From: Clostridia bacterium
GTDB taxonomy: Bacteria; Bacillota; Clostridia; Oscillospirales; Acutalibacteraceae
NCBI GenBank assembly: GCA_017403065.1
Contig: JAFQOT010000013.1
Coordinates: 1 to 64,000, forward strand
Direction: 5' to 3'
Length of the DNA: 64,000 bases
Part shown: piece after piece, positions 7,172 through 16,258 of the stretch
Layout: each line of letters starts with the position of its first letter
Position numbering within the stretch: the stretch's first letter is position 1
The notes under the pieces: model-generated
Database searches by the model: none
The model's input: only the letters and a program-made list of their open reading frames with translations
Told to the model about the DNA's origin: nothing
Program-made: the position numbers and the translations under genes

Positions 7172-7558
7172 ATGAAACGTTTTTCAGCTTTTATAGTCTT
7201 AATTTGTTTTTTAATAACCCTTACAGGTTGCCAAAACAGCAACAAAACAGGCGCTTCTGAAATTGCCGACGAGGTTACAGTAACTTTGCCCACAGACAAT
7301 TCTGTAAACGGATACAGAGTTGCAGAAAAGGACACTTCCCAAATGCCCGATGTAATAAGCAAAGAGGAAATTTCAACCGAAAAGCTTCCGCAAAATAATA
7401 ATAATTCAAATAACTATTGTGCAAATATTAGCAGTAAGATTTATCATAAGTCCAGCTGTTCATCAGTTGCAAAAATCAAGGACAGTAATAAATACTATGC
7501 CGATAAATCCACCTTAATTTCCAAAGGCTTTAAGCCTTGCCGCAACTGTAATCCATAA
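7172..7558 (+). CDS. Small lipoprotein with C-terminal Ada-like Zn-binding domain
   Basis: 128 residues. The signal peptide ends in lipobox TLTGC (Cys20). A low-complexity Asn/Ser/Thr linker follows to about residue 80. The C-terminal ~45 residues (YCANISSKIYHKSSC...KPCRNC) match the short Ada metal-binding-like domain often found on nucleases and surface proteins. Four cysteines are visible: one in YCAN, one after YHKSS and two in PCRNC. In Ada this fold binds Zn; here the domain would be outside the cell. No nuclease domain is present. It follows the binding-protein gene by 3 bp, so it is likely in the same operon. Function unknown. Confidence 0.72.
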   Translation: MKRFSAFIVLICFLITLTGCQNSNKTGASEIADEVTVTLPTDNSVNGYRVAEKDTSQMPDVISKEEISTEKLPQNNNNSNNYCANISSKIYHKSSCSSVAKIKDSNKYYADKSTLISKGFKPCRNCNP

Positions 7559-7570
7559 CTTAAGAATACT

Positions 7571-7599
7571 CACCGTATATTCAAGCATAATATATGGTG
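7571..7599 (+). other. Inverted repeat overlapping the RBS of the DUF6512 gene
   Basis: CACCGTATATT and AATATATGGTG form an 11-bp stem (one G-T wobble) around a 7-base loop. The 3' arm ends in GGTG, which runs into the GGTGGGGTGA Shine-Dalgarno region of the next gene. It may modulate translation or be an incomplete terminator (no T-run follows). Confidence 0.35.
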
Positions 7600-7609
7600 G
7601 GGTGACATT

Positions 7610-8119
7610 ATGTCTTTAAAGAAAAATATAATAGCTTTTTTTATAATAAGTATTTTAGGTACAGTTTTTCATTTTGCATACTCTTGGTCAGGCAATAACA
7701 CTTTAGCAGGTCTGTTTTTTCCTGTTAACGAAAGCACTTGGGAACATTTAAAGCTAATCTTTTTTCCAACAATTTTATATTCTGTGTTTGAATATTTGAA
7801 ATTAGATAATAAGCCTAAAAATTATATTCCAGCAACCGTAATTTCAATACTTTTTGCAATGTTAATTACCGTAACGCTTTACTATACTTATAATGGTATT
7901 TTAGGCTTTAATATCGATTTTTTCAATATTACCATTTATTATATTGCCATTTTATTTTTAATAATTTCTCGTAGTAAAATTTTGAAAAGCAATAAATTTA
8001 TTTTTGATAATTCTATTGCATTTTTCAGTATTATTTTTATCTTATTATTGTTATTTTTTTGGGTTTGGAGCTACAATCCGCCAAATCTTAATATTTTCAA
8101 ACCGCCAATGCCCGTATAA
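7610..8119 (+). CDS. DUF6512-type integral membrane protein
   Basis: 169 residues with about five hydrophobic segments. The N-terminal part (a first transmembrane segment, then FHFAYSWSGNN and FFPVNESTWEHLKL) is the pattern I associate with the DUF6512 family of small clostridial membrane proteins. No catalytic motif is visible and no function is known. The RBS GGTGGGGTGA lies close upstream. The gene ends at a strong bidirectional hairpin (8122-8159) facing the pyrophosphatase gene. Confidence 0.7.
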   Translation: MSLKKNIIAFFIISILGTVFHFAYSWSGNNTLAGLFFPVNESTWEHLKLIFFPTILYSVFEYLKLDNKPKNYIPATVISILFAMLITVTLYYTYNGILGFNIDFFNITIYYIAILFLIISRSKILKSNKFIFDNSIAFFSIIFILLLLFFWVWSYNPPNLNIFKPPMPV

Positions 8120-8121
8120 TA

Positions 8122-8159
8122 AAAAAGCTTCGAAAGATGAAATTCTTTCGAAGCTTTTT
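8122..8159. terminator. Bidirectional intrinsic terminator
   Basis: Perfect 16-bp inverted repeat (8122-8137 and 8144-8159) with a 6-base loop TGAAAT; A-rich on one side and T-rich on the other. It sits between the convergent DUF6512 and ppa genes and would stop both. Confidence 0.9.
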
Positions 8160-8160
8160 A

Positions 8161-8694
8161 TTATTTATTAAATGTTTCTTTGTAATTTTCTATTGCTAAA
8201 CCAATAGTTTTTATTGCCTCTTCTCTGCCTTTAACCACATCAACAGCAGTTTTTTTATTTTCAAGATTTTTATACACCTCAAAAAAGTGGCGCATTTCAT
8301 CAAAAATATGTCGAGGTAAATCCTCAATATCCTTATATCCGTTATATGTTGGGTCGTTGAAAGGAATAGCAATAATTTTCTCGTCGTTTCTTCCGCCGTC
8401 AACCATATTGATAATTCCTATTGGATAGGCACGTACTAAGGTTAATGGCTCTAAAATTTCAGAGCAAAGCAAAAGAACGTCAAGAGGGTCATTATCATCG
8501 CCATAGGTTCGAGGTATAAATCCGTAGTTTGCGGGATAGTGAGTTGAGGTGTATAAAATTCTATCAAGAATTATATACCCTGTTTCTTTATCTAATTCGT
8601 ACTTTTTCTTGCTGTCTTTTGAAATTTCTACAACACAAATAAAGTCTTCAGGCTTGATTCTGTTAGGTGAAATATCGTGCCAAATATTAGACAT
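8161..8694 (-). CDS. ppa: Inorganic pyrophosphatase (family I)
   Basis: 177 residues, the usual size of bacterial soluble family I pyrophosphatase, which hydrolyses PPi to two phosphates in the cytosol with Mg2+. Key signature: DRILYTSTHYPANYGFIPRT followed by YGDDNDPLDVLLL, the metal-binding aspartate cluster. Next come VDGGRNDEKIIAIP and HFFEVYKNLE, also standard. It is 23 bp downstream of the ClpE-like gene, so it is likely read through from that operon, and it ends at the terminator 8122-8159. High confidence. Confidence 0.95.
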   Translation of the reverse strand: MSNIWHDISPNRIKPEDFICVVEISKDSKKKYELDKETGYIILDRILYTSTHYPANYGFIPRTYGDDNDPLDVLLLCSEILEPLTLVRAYPIGIINMVDGGRNDEKIIAIPFNDPTYNGYKDIEDLPRHIFDEMRHFFEVYKNLENKKTAVDVVKGREEAIKTIGLAIENYKETFNK

Positions 8695-8717
8695 TTATAT
8701 CTTCCTTTCATCAAAAA

Positions 8718-11006
8718 TCATTTAATATCGAATTTAAGACTACCGTCATAGCTTATATTTACTAAACTAATCGGGGTGTCCGCCTTTTCGATAATTAAAT
8801 CAACAATCTTATTTTCAATTTCCCGTCTAATTATATTTCTAAGCTCTCTTGCGCCCTTTTTACCGCCATCGGACTTTTCGCTCAGATATTCACATACCTT
8901 TTTATTATATTTTAACTCGATCTGCTTTTCATTTAAAGCGTCCTTTAATTCATCAAGCATCAAAGCAGAAATCTTAATCAAGGATTCCTGATTTAAAGGT
9001 GAGAAAACCACTATCTCATCAACACGCGCCAAAAATTCAGGTCTCAAAAAGCCCTCTAAAGCCTTTAATGCTTTTTCTTTTGAAGCATCTGCAACAGTTT
9101 TTCCAAAGCCTAAAAGATTCTCGCTCTTTTCACTACCCGCATTAGAGGTCATAACAATAATGGTGTTTTCAAAGTTAACTACTCTGCCCTGGGCATCGGT
9201 AATTCTGCCGTCATCCAAAATTTGCAATAAAATATTTAAAACATCGGGATGCGCCTTTTCTATTTCATCAAATAAAACAACAGAATATGGTTTTCTGCGT
9301 ACCTTTTCAGTTAACTGACCCGCCTCGTCAAATCCCACATATCCAGGAGGCGCACCAATAATACGCGATACTGAATGTTTTTCCATAAACTCAGACATAT
9401 CAAGTCTAATGAGAGTTTCGGGAGTATCAAATAACTGTTCGGATAAAACCTTTACAAGCTGTGTTTTACCAACACCTGTGGGTCCAACAAAAATAAATGA
9501 AGCCGGTCGGTGTAAATTGCCTGTTTTTACCCTTGAACGCTTAACGGCGCTTGCAACAGCCTTTGTTGCTTCTTCCTGACCGATTATTTTTTTATTAAGC
9601 TCGCTTTCAAGAGCAGACAGCTTTTTGAAATCGCTTTCTTGAATTTTAGATGCAGGAATACCTGTCCATAATTCAATTACTTTTGCAAGATCCATATCAG
9701 TAACAGTATTTTCAGATGCAGGACCGCAAAGCTCGTCGGCTTGTTTTTTATATTTTTCAATATCAGCCTTAATCAGCGCCTGTTGCTCGTAGTCTGGACT
9801 TTCCACCTGTGCCTCTAACTCTTCAAGCTTAATTGAATATTCAGCCACTTTTTTATTAGCTAAATATAATTGGTCAATAGCTTTATTTTCAAGACTTGCG
9901 CAAGCACAGGCTTCATCTAATAAATCTATAGCCTTGTCTGGTAAATAACGGTCTGTTACATACCTTTCGGAAAGAGTTACCGTCTTTTTCACTATACTGT
10001 CAGGTATTGTAACACTGTGAAATCCCTCGTAATAGCTTTTAACGCCCATAAGAATATTTTCGGCTTCTTTGATAGATGGTTCCTCTACTGTAATAGGCTG
10101 AAAACGTCGTTCTAAGGCAGCGTCCTTTTCAATATATTTTCTATACTCTCTGAATGTGGTTGCGCCAATAACCTGAATTTCACCTCTTGATAAAGCAGGC
10201 TTTAAAATATTTGCAGCGTTCATAGAACCCTCTGCAGAGTCACCCGCCCCAACAAGATTATGAATTTCGTCAATAAATAATATTATATTACCCACAGATT
10301 TAATTTCATCAACAAGACCTTTTACACGGCTTTCAAATTGGCCTCTGAATTGAGTGCCCGCAACAAGACTTGTTAAATCCAAAAGATAAATTTCTTTATC
10401 CAATAGACGTGCAGGAGCCGTTTTTTCGGCAATTTGTAAAGCAAGACCCTCTGCAATAGCAGTTTTACCAACACCTGGCTCACCAATAAGGCAAGGGTTA
10501 TTTTTAGTGCGTCTTGACAGTATTTGTATTGTGCGGTAAAGCTCTTTATCACGGCCGATTATTCTATCAATTTCACCGTTTTTAGCCTTTTGTGTCAGGT
10601 TTGTGCAATACTGCTCCATAAATCTGCGCTTTTTCTTTTTAGGCTTATCTTTATCCCCTTGCTTTTCATTATCAGCATCTGTCTTTTTAGTATTTTCACC
10701 TGTCAAGCTACCAAACAGCTTGTTAAAGAAAGGCATTGCGGGGGCGGTTCCTAAATCAAAGGTATCATCATTTAAAGCCGCATCGTCGGATTCCTCATCT
10801 AATGCCATTATATCCATAAACTGTTCACTCATCTGTTCAATATCTTCATCAGATATGTTCATACGCTTTAGCATATCATCAACAGGCTTTAAACCCATTT
10901 CCTTTGCGCAAACAAGACAAAGTCCATTGGGTTCTGAATTTGGGTTAGACATATCCGAAAGAAAAACTACTGCCGGACGTTTTTTACACTTTGAACAAAG
11001 CTTCAT
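8718..11006 (-). CDS. clpE: ClpE-like AAA+ unfoldase with N-terminal zinc finger
   Basis: 762 residues. The N-terminus is a zinc finger C4-x2-C7-x22-C30-x2-C33, exactly the spacing of ClpE rather than the double Clp-N repeat of ClpC. An acidic, Lys-rich linker leads to AAA-1 (Walker A GEPGVGKTAIAEG, LFIDEIHNL). A short coiled/UVR-like middle segment follows, then AAA-2 (Walker A GPTGVGKTQLVKV, VLFDEIEKAHPDV). The family unfolds proteins and feeds them to ClpP. No clpP, ctsR or mcsB gene is nearby, and no CtsR-type repeat is seen upstream, where the gene follows cvpA closely. ClpC cannot be excluded by name, but the zinc finger favours ClpE. Confidence 0.85.
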   Translation of the reverse strand: MKLCSKCKKRPAVVFLSDMSNPNSEPNGLCLVCAKEMGLKPVDDMLKRMNISDEDIEQMSEQFMDIMALDEESDDAALNDDTFDLGTAPAMPFFNKLFGSLTGENTKKTDADNEKQGDKDKPKKKKRRFMEQYCTNLTQKAKNGEIDRIIGRDKELYRTIQILSRRTKNNPCLIGEPGVGKTAIAEGLALQIAEKTAPARLLDKEIYLLDLTSLVAGTQFRGQFESRVKGLVDEIKSVGNIILFIDEIHNLVGAGDSAEGSMNAANILKPALSRGEIQVIGATTFREYRKYIEKDAALERRFQPITVEEPSIKEAENILMGVKSYYEGFHSVTIPDSIVKKTVTLSERYVTDRYLPDKAIDLLDEACACASLENKAIDQLYLANKKVAEYSIKLEELEAQVESPDYEQQALIKADIEKYKKQADELCGPASENTVTDMDLAKVIELWTGIPASKIQESDFKKLSALESELNKKIIGQEEATKAVASAVKRSRVKTGNLHRPASFIFVGPTGVGKTQLVKVLSEQLFDTPETLIRLDMSEFMEKHSVSRIIGAPPGYVGFDEAGQLTEKVRRKPYSVVLFDEIEKAHPDVLNILLQILDDGRITDAQGRVVNFENTIIVMTSNAGSEKSENLLGFGKTVADASKEKALKALEGFLRPEFLARVDEIVVFSPLNQESLIKISALMLDELKDALNEKQIELKYNKKVCEYLSEKSDGGKKGARELRNIIRREIENKIVDLIIEKADTPISLVNISYDGSLKFDIK

Positions 11007-11011
11007 TATTC

Positions 11012-11710
11012 TTATTCTCCTAATGGTATTAAATCAGCGAAAAATTTGAAAATATGAGTATTATTTATATTTTCCTCAGTAAAAATCAAAATTCCGCCAT
11101 CATATAAAGAAACAACAAGGGTTACAATCATACAAAATAAAATCGCAAAAATTATACCCTTTGGTATTCCAATTATTCCGCCAAGCGCTCTGTTTAGCTT
11201 ACCAACAATGCTAAACGAAAACAGCTTATTAACTATTTTGGATAAAAATTTGACTATAAATATCAAAACAAACATCATTAAAATTGAAAAAATCAAGCCT
11301 AAAACCCTTACAACGATGGGCTTTATTATTGTCTGAGAAGCGTTTGTCACTGTTTCTTCCACAGATAAATTTACAGTATTAAGATTTTCATTTAACTCGT
11401 TTGTTATACCAAACTGATCGGCATTGTTTTTGATGAAATCAGGAAGGGAGTCGATAAAATTATCGTAAACATTATCTACTTGACTATCCGCCGTTTCTGT
11501 AACCGATTTAACTATTGTCGGCTCAATCATTTTATCATATGTAAACTGAGCAAATGGTGTACTAAATGTAAATGTTATAAATATGGCAGCAATTATTCCT
11601 AATACCTCAACAAATACCTTTACAAAACCCTGTCTTGCAGACATAAAAATGCAAAAAGCAATTATCAAGATAACAAGTAAATCAATAACAAAACTCATAT
11701 TATTCAACAC
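11012..11710 (-). CDS. CvpA family membrane protein
   Basis: 232 residues with hydrophobic segments near 8-50, 130-160 and 175-200 and a soluble middle loop of ~60 residues. The N-terminal pattern FVIDLLVILIIAFCIF, then SARQGFVKVF, and the later GGIIGIPKGIIFAIL match the CvpA/colicin V production family. In other bacteria it affects envelope stress and toxin export, but the molecular role is unclear. It overlaps the upstream DUF5711-type gene by 11 bp and lies 5 bp before the ClpE-like gene. Confidence 0.8.
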   Translation of the reverse strand: MLNNMSFVIDLLVILIIAFCIFMSARQGFVKVFVEVLGIIAAIFITFTFSTPFAQFTYDKMIEPTIVKSVTETADSQVDNVYDNFIDSLPDFIKNNADQFGITNELNENLNTVNLSVEETVTNASQTIIKPIVVRVLGLIFSILMMFVLIFIVKFLSKIVNKLFSFSIVGKLNRALGGIIGIPKGIIFAILFCMIVTLVVSLYDGGILIFTEENINNTHIFKFFADLIPLGE

Positions 11711-12983
11711 CCTTTAGTTTGATTTTTTGAATTTTATTGTCAGAAACAACTGCAATATTATTACTTGACAAAACACAAAATCTTTCGCAGCCGAAGCCAA
11801 TAGGCTCTTTTCGCAACACCTTGCCCTCTTTGTTTAATATAAAGGCTTCGGTATCACTAATACAATAAATATGACCGCCAAAATACTGAATATCACTAAT
11901 TGAACTGTTAAAATTAACCTGATATTTCAATTTGCCGCTTTTTGAGAAAACTGCAATACGGTTATCTAACCTGTTGTTTTCTCTGTTAAAGACAGCCACC
12001 GTACCGTTATTACCTGATTTTACAATAGAAACATTATATTCATTACTATATTGAGTTTTCTTAAAGCTATTCCATTTTACAAAATCTATTTTATTAGATG
12101 TAATAACAGAAATTCGTGAATTTCCAGAATAAGAAATATTATAAATAACGTTATCATAGTCCTGAGTATATTCAGGTGTTGCTGATTTAAAGCTTAAAAT
12201 ACTAAGATTAGAACTAAGACCGCCATTTTTATTAATAAGGGATGTAACCGCAATTTTTTTAGAATTGTTGGAAATTAAAACATTATTAACGATATTATTT
12301 GATGAATACCATTCGTACAAGGATTTTCCGTATTTATTAAAGACATATACCGCCGATTCATAACCGTCTGCCTGTGTCACCAAAGCATAAGAGCCCGAAT
12401 GAGAAATATTAGCGGTTATAATTGGTTTAGATGCTGTAAAACTTTCCTTAAGACCGTTAAGGTCAAATATCAAATAAGAGGTTGAGCCTTGATTATATAA
12501 AATCGCGCCCCATTGTGATGTTTTTAAAACAGGTTTTTCAAAACCATGTTGATGAGCAAATAGCTCTTTGCCTGAGCCAGAAAAACAATATAAGCTATTG
12601 TCAGTCAATAAATAATAATACCCACCCTCAGATTCCAAATTCAAGGTATTAGCGCCCTCAAATTCTATGGGATATTTACCTGTACCAATTAAGGACAAAC
12701 AGTTTCTTGCGGTTTGAAAAACACCTGCAGGCAGAATAAACTCTAAGCATAAGAAAATTACTAAAACAACAGCAACAGCTTTCAAGTAAAAGCCCACTTT
12801 TAACCTGTTTTTAAGCTTTGTACCTCTGACTACCTTAAGGTCTTTGTCAACCTTTTTTCTGGTGTTTTCTTTATGAGAAGACATTTTTATATCATTGCTT
12901 TTACTTTCAATTTCCTTAACACCCTTACCGCGTTTAGAAGCTGAGGCGAATTTGTTTCGTTTTCTTTTTTTATAATCAGGCAT
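11700..12983 (-). CDS. DUF5711-type membrane-anchored beta-propeller-like protein
   Basis: 427 residues. A strongly basic cytosolic N-terminus (~65 residues, many Lys/Arg/Ser) leads to one transmembrane helix at about 66-86. A long extracellular region follows, made of repeated beta-strand blocks (pattern: hydrophobic strand, G-S-Y-A-L/I, D/N turn) as in WD40-like propellers. This layout fits the DUF5711 family. No enzyme motif is visible. It is co-directional with truA upstream and cvpA downstream. Function unknown; possibly an envelope scaffold (inference). Confidence 0.65.
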   Translation of the reverse strand: MPDYKKRKRNKFASASKRGKGVKEIESKSNDIKMSSHKENTRKKVDKDLKVVRGTKLKNRLKVGFYLKAVAVVLVIFLCLEFILPAGVFQTARNCLSLIGTGKYPIEFEGANTLNLESEGGYYYLLTDNSLYCFSGSGKELFAHQHGFEKPVLKTSQWGAILYNQGSTSYLIFDLNGLKESFTASKPIITANISHSGSYALVTQADGYESAVYVFNKYGKSLYEWYSSNNIVNNVLISNNSKKIAVTSLINKNGGLSSNLSILSFKSATPEYTQDYDNVIYNISYSGNSRISVITSNKIDFVKWNSFKKTQYSNEYNVSIVKSGNNGTVAVFNRENNRLDNRIAVFSKSGKLKYQVNFNSSISDIQYFGGHIYCISDTEAFILNKEGKVLRKEPIGFGCERFCVLSSNNIAVVSDNKIQKIKLKGVE

Positions 12984-12995
12984 TATTTCACCCCT

Positions 12996-13730
12996 TTAAT
13001 AAATCACTTTTTCTAAAAACAGTCCCTTTGCAGGCGCCGTTACACCTGTATTTTCACGTTTTCTATTTTTAAAAATGTCATCAATCTGAGAAATTAAAAT
13101 TTTTCCGTCAGATACCTCAACACAAGTACCTACAATAATACGCACCATATTATATAGAAATCCGTTACCTGTAATTTGAAGCCTTATAATATCATCATTT
13201 TTTGTTACAAAGCACTCACTGACTGTGCGTACAGTATCTGCAACCGTTTTGCCAGCCGATGAAAAAGCCTCGAAATCGTGAGTTCCGACAATTTTTCTGC
13301 AAAACTCATTCATTTTTTCAATATCAAGCTTTCGCTCAATGCGCCAGGCGTAACGCTCTTTAAAAGGGTCTTTTATATTACTGTTTAAAATATAGTAAGC
13401 ATAGGTTTTCCCCTTTGCGTTATATCTTGCGTGAAAATCATCATCAACCTGACGGCAATCAATTACCGAAATATCTTCTGGCAGCCTCGCCGAAAGACCT
13501 CTGATAAAAGCCTTTGGAGGAATACTGTCATCACAGTCAAAATGACAGCAAAACTCCTTAGCGTGTACACCCGCGTCGGTACGGCTGCAACCCGAAAGTG
13601 ATACAGATGAATTTAAAAATTCCTCTAAAGTTTCACTCAATATCTGTTGAACTGTAACCGAATTTGGTTGTACCTGCCATCCATGATATAAAGTACCATC
13701 ATAAGAGATGGTTAGAAGCATTCTTTTCAT
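12996..13730 (-). CDS. truA: tRNA pseudouridine(38-40) synthase TruA
   Basis: 244 residues, normal TruA length. The catalytic aspartate lies in SGCSRTDAGVHA (around residue 52). Further hallmarks are YDGTLYHGWQVQPN at the start, FEAFSSAGK in the middle and GNGFLYNMVRIIVGT near the C-terminus. It converts uridines 38-40 of the anticodon stem-loop to pseudouridine. It stands 7 bp after ecfT in the same minus-strand operon, a common firmicute order (ecfA1-ecfA2-ecfT-truA). Confidence 0.95.
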   Translation of the reverse strand: MKRMLLTISYDGTLYHGWQVQPNSVTVQQILSETLEEFLNSSVSLSGCSRTDAGVHAKEFCCHFDCDDSIPPKAFIRGLSARLPEDISVIDCRQVDDDFHARYNAKGKTYAYYILNSNIKDPFKERYAWRIERKLDIEKMNEFCRKIVGTHDFEAFSSAGKTVADTVRTVSECFVTKNDDIIRLQITGNGFLYNMVRIIVGTCVEVSDGKILISQIDDIFKNRKRENTGVTAPAKGLFLEKVIY

Positions 13731-13737
13731 AAAACAC

Positions 13738-14559
13738 CTAAAAAATTATATTAGTTAATATAACTGCAAATGAGTAAAAAACAAATACAATAAGGCATAA
13801 ATAATCCAATTTCTTAAGATGCATTTGTTTAAGACGAGTTTTACCCTCGCCGCCGTTGTAACAACGGCATTCCATAGCCTCAGCAAGCTCAGAAGCGCGT
13901 CTTACAGAGGAAATAAGCAAAGGTATAAGTATAGGTATCAAAGCCTTTACCCTTTCAACTAATCCGCCGCTTTCAAGGTCGGCTCCCCTTGCCTTTTGCG
14001 CATTCATAATTTTTTCTGCTTCCTCTATTAAGGTGGGAATAAACCGAAGAGCAATGGTCATCATCATAGCAAGTGTATGAACTGCATTTTTAAGACCTAA
14101 ATATTTCAAAGGGCTTAAAAGTCTTTCAATGGCATCGGTTAAATCGTTAGGGGTGGTAGTGTAGGTCAAAACTGAGCTTACAAAAATCAGCAACAGTATT
14201 CTAAGTGCCATAAAAACCGAACGATATAAACCCTCAAAAGTGATATGTGATAAAACAGGAATATCAGGAAATAATGATGCTCCCTCACCGTAGAAAAGGT
14301 TAATAATTGCAGTAAAAATCAATACAGGTAAAATTGCTTTCATATTTTTAATGTACATTTTAAAGGGTACCTTGCTCAATAAAAGAGTGGTAATTATAAA
14401 AAATGTAGATAGAAACAGAGCGAAAAAATTACCCGAAGTGAATATTAAAACAATAATAGCAATCATTAAAACTATTTTAATTCTTGGGTCAATTTTATGA
14501 ATTATTGAAGCGCTTTCAAAATACTGACCAAAGGTAATATCTTTAAGCATTGCCGTCAC
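13738..14559 (-). CDS. ecfT: ECF transporter transmembrane subunit EcfT
   Basis: 273 residues with five to six hydrophobic segments. The coupling helices that contact the ATPases contain ARGADLESGGL (around 190-200) and the second motif MECRCYNGG, a variant of the usual Ala-Arg-Gly box. It forms the shared core of energy-coupling factor vitamin transporters with EcfA1 and EcfA2; exchangeable S components bind the substrate. No S-component gene is in the window, so this is a group II (shared) module. It overlaps ecfA2 by 17 bp. Confidence 0.93.
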   Translation of the reverse strand: MTAMLKDITFGQYFESASIIHKIDPRIKIVLMIAIIVLIFTSGNFFALFLSTFFIITTLLLSKVPFKMYIKNMKAILPVLIFTAIINLFYGEGASLFPDIPVLSHITFEGLYRSVFMALRILLLIFVSSVLTYTTTPNDLTDAIERLLSPLKYLGLKNAVHTLAMMMTIALRFIPTLIEEAEKIMNAQKARGADLESGGLVERVKALIPILIPLLISSVRRASELAEAMECRCYNGGEGKTRLKQMHLKKLDYLCLIVFVFYSFAVILTNIIF

Positions 14560-15406
14560 CTGCCTTTATACGTTTAAGCTCGTTTACAGCATCTGTGACA
14601 GTAAAAACATTTTCATTAACATCAACGCCTAAAGCCTTTAGTTTATTAAAAACACGAGTTACAATAGGCACGTTAAGACCTATTTCGCGAAGCTTATCAC
14701 CTTGCGAAAAAACATTATCCACAGTATCAAACATTTCAAGGTTGCCCTTATTCATAACTAAAAGCTTATCCGCAAGTAAAGCCATATCCTCCATACTGTG
14801 AGAAATTATTATAACTGTGGCATTAAAGGCTTTGCGGTAATCCTTTATAATTTTAATAATATTATCTCTTCCCTTAGGATCAAGACCTGCAGTTGGCTCG
14901 TCAAATACTATAATTTCAGGTCGCATAGCCATTACCCCTGCAATAGCAACACGTCGTTTTTCTCCCCCCGACAAATCAAAGGGGGACTTTTGCAAATATT
15001 CAGGCTTAACACCCACAATTTCACAAATTTCTTTAACTCTTTTGTCTAATTCATCATCAGATAAACCCATATTTTTGGGACCAAAAGCAATATCGGAAAA
15101 AACCGTTTCTTCAAAAAGCTGATATTCAGGATATTGAAAAACCAGACCAATTTTTGAACGGATTTTACGGATTTCCTTAGGATTTTTCCAAATATCCTCA
15201 TTTTCAAATAAAATTTGACCATCGGTTGGCTTTAAAAGGCCGTTAAGATGTTGAACGAGGGTAGATTTACCTGAGCCCGTATGACCGATAATACCCAAAA
15301 TTTCGCCCTTTTCCACTGCAAAGCTGACGTTGCTGACAGCGTCATTAACAAATGGTGTATTTCCGTTATAAGAGTGGGTCAGATTTTTAACCTGCAAAAT
15401 AGACAA
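14543..15406 (-). CDS. ecfA2: ECF transporter ATPase EcfA2
   Basis: 287 residues. Walker A GHTGSGKSTLVQHL, Q-loop FQYPEYQLFEETV, signature LSGGEKRRVAIAG, Walker B IIVFDEPTAGLDPKG and switch His in ISHSMED are all intact. The Q-loop and LSGGEKRR wording mark it as the EcfA2 partner. With EcfA1 it powers vitamin uptake on the cytoplasmic face of EcfT. It directly abuts ecfA1 (stop at 15407 follows its start). Confidence 0.94.
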   Translation of the reverse strand: MSILQVKNLTHSYNGNTPFVNDAVSNVSFAVEKGEILGIIGHTGSGKSTLVQHLNGLLKPTDGQILFENEDIWKNPKEIRKIRSKIGLVFQYPEYQLFEETVFSDIAFGPKNMGLSDDELDKRVKEICEIVGVKPEYLQKSPFDLSGGEKRRVAIAGVMAMRPEIIVFDEPTAGLDPKGRDNIIKIIKDYRKAFNATVIIISHSMEDMALLADKLLVMNKGNLEMFDTVDNVFSQGDKLREIGLNVPIVTRVFNKLKALGVDVNENVFTVTDAVNELKRIKAGDGNA

Positions 15407-16258
15407 TTAGTTTTCCTCCAAATGAAGCGCATTTTTAATTTCTTTTGCTACTTCTTCAATAGATAAAATGTTAGTGCTTACCTCAAAACCGCTTTTTTGC
15501 ATCTCGTACAAAAGCTCAGTGGTTTGAGGCACATCTAAACCTACCGATTTCAACTGTTCTACATTTTTAAAAATTTCACACGGTTTACCGTCGGCAATTA
15601 TTTCACCGTCGTTCATTACAACTACACGGTCAGCCTTTTCGGCTTCCTCCATATAATGCGTGATTAAAACGACAGTTATCCCGTCCTCTTTATTAAGCTT
15701 TAAAAGAGTTGTAATAATTTCGGCTCTTCCCTTTGGGTCAAGCATTGCGGTTGGCTCATCAAGTACTAAGCACAAAGGCTTCATAGCAATAATTCCTGCA
15801 ATGGCAATTCGTTGCTTTTGTCCACCCGAAAGTCTGTGAGGTGTAGAATTTTTAAATTCAAACATTCCCACAGATTTTAAAGCCTCGTCTACCCTTTTTC
15901 TGATTTCTAAAGGCTGTAAACCTAAATTTTCAGGTCCGAAAGCTACGTCCTCTTCAACTATTGAAGCCACAAGCTGATTATCTGGGTTTTGAAAAACCAT
16001 ACCAACCATACGCTTAATGTCAATTTCGGTTTCTTCATCCTTAGTGTTTATTCCGTTAACCAAAACATCCCCAAAACTTGGCTTGTTTAATCCGTTAAGC
16101 ATTTTAGCAAGGGTGGATTTACCTGAGCCATTGTGACCTAAAATTACAGTAAAGCTCCCCTTTTCTATATTAAGATTTAAATTTTTGATAGCAGTATGAA
16201 GCGTATCGTCCTCTACATACTCAAAGGTAACATTTTTGATTTCAATTAAATTATTCAT
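15407..16258 (-). CDS. ecfA1: ECF transporter ATPase EcfA1
   Basis: 283 residues from ATG 16258. A longer start at 16291 would extend into the methyltransferase gene, whereas 16258 has a GGAAAAG RBS and forms a TAATG stop/start overlap with that gene. Walker A GHNGSGKSTLAKML, Q-loop FQNPDNQLVASIVEEDV, signature LSGGQKQRIAIAG and Walker B CLVLDEPTAMLDPKG are present; the FQNPDNQ form is typical of EcfA1. It pairs with EcfA2 under EcfT. Confidence 0.94.
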   Translation of the reverse strand: MNNLIEIKNVTFEYVEDDTLHTAIKNLNLNIEKGSFTVILGHNGSGKSTLAKMLNGLNKPSFGDVLVNGINTKDEETEIDIKRMVGMVFQNPDNQLVASIVEEDVAFGPENLGLQPLEIRKRVDEALKSVGMFEFKNSTPHRLSGGQKQRIAIAGIIAMKPLCLVLDEPTAMLDPKGRAEIITTLLKLNKEDGITVVLITHYMEEAEKADRVVVMNDGEIIADGKPCEIFKNVEQLKSVGLDVPQTTELLYEMQKSGFEVSTNILSIEEVAKEIKNALHLEEN

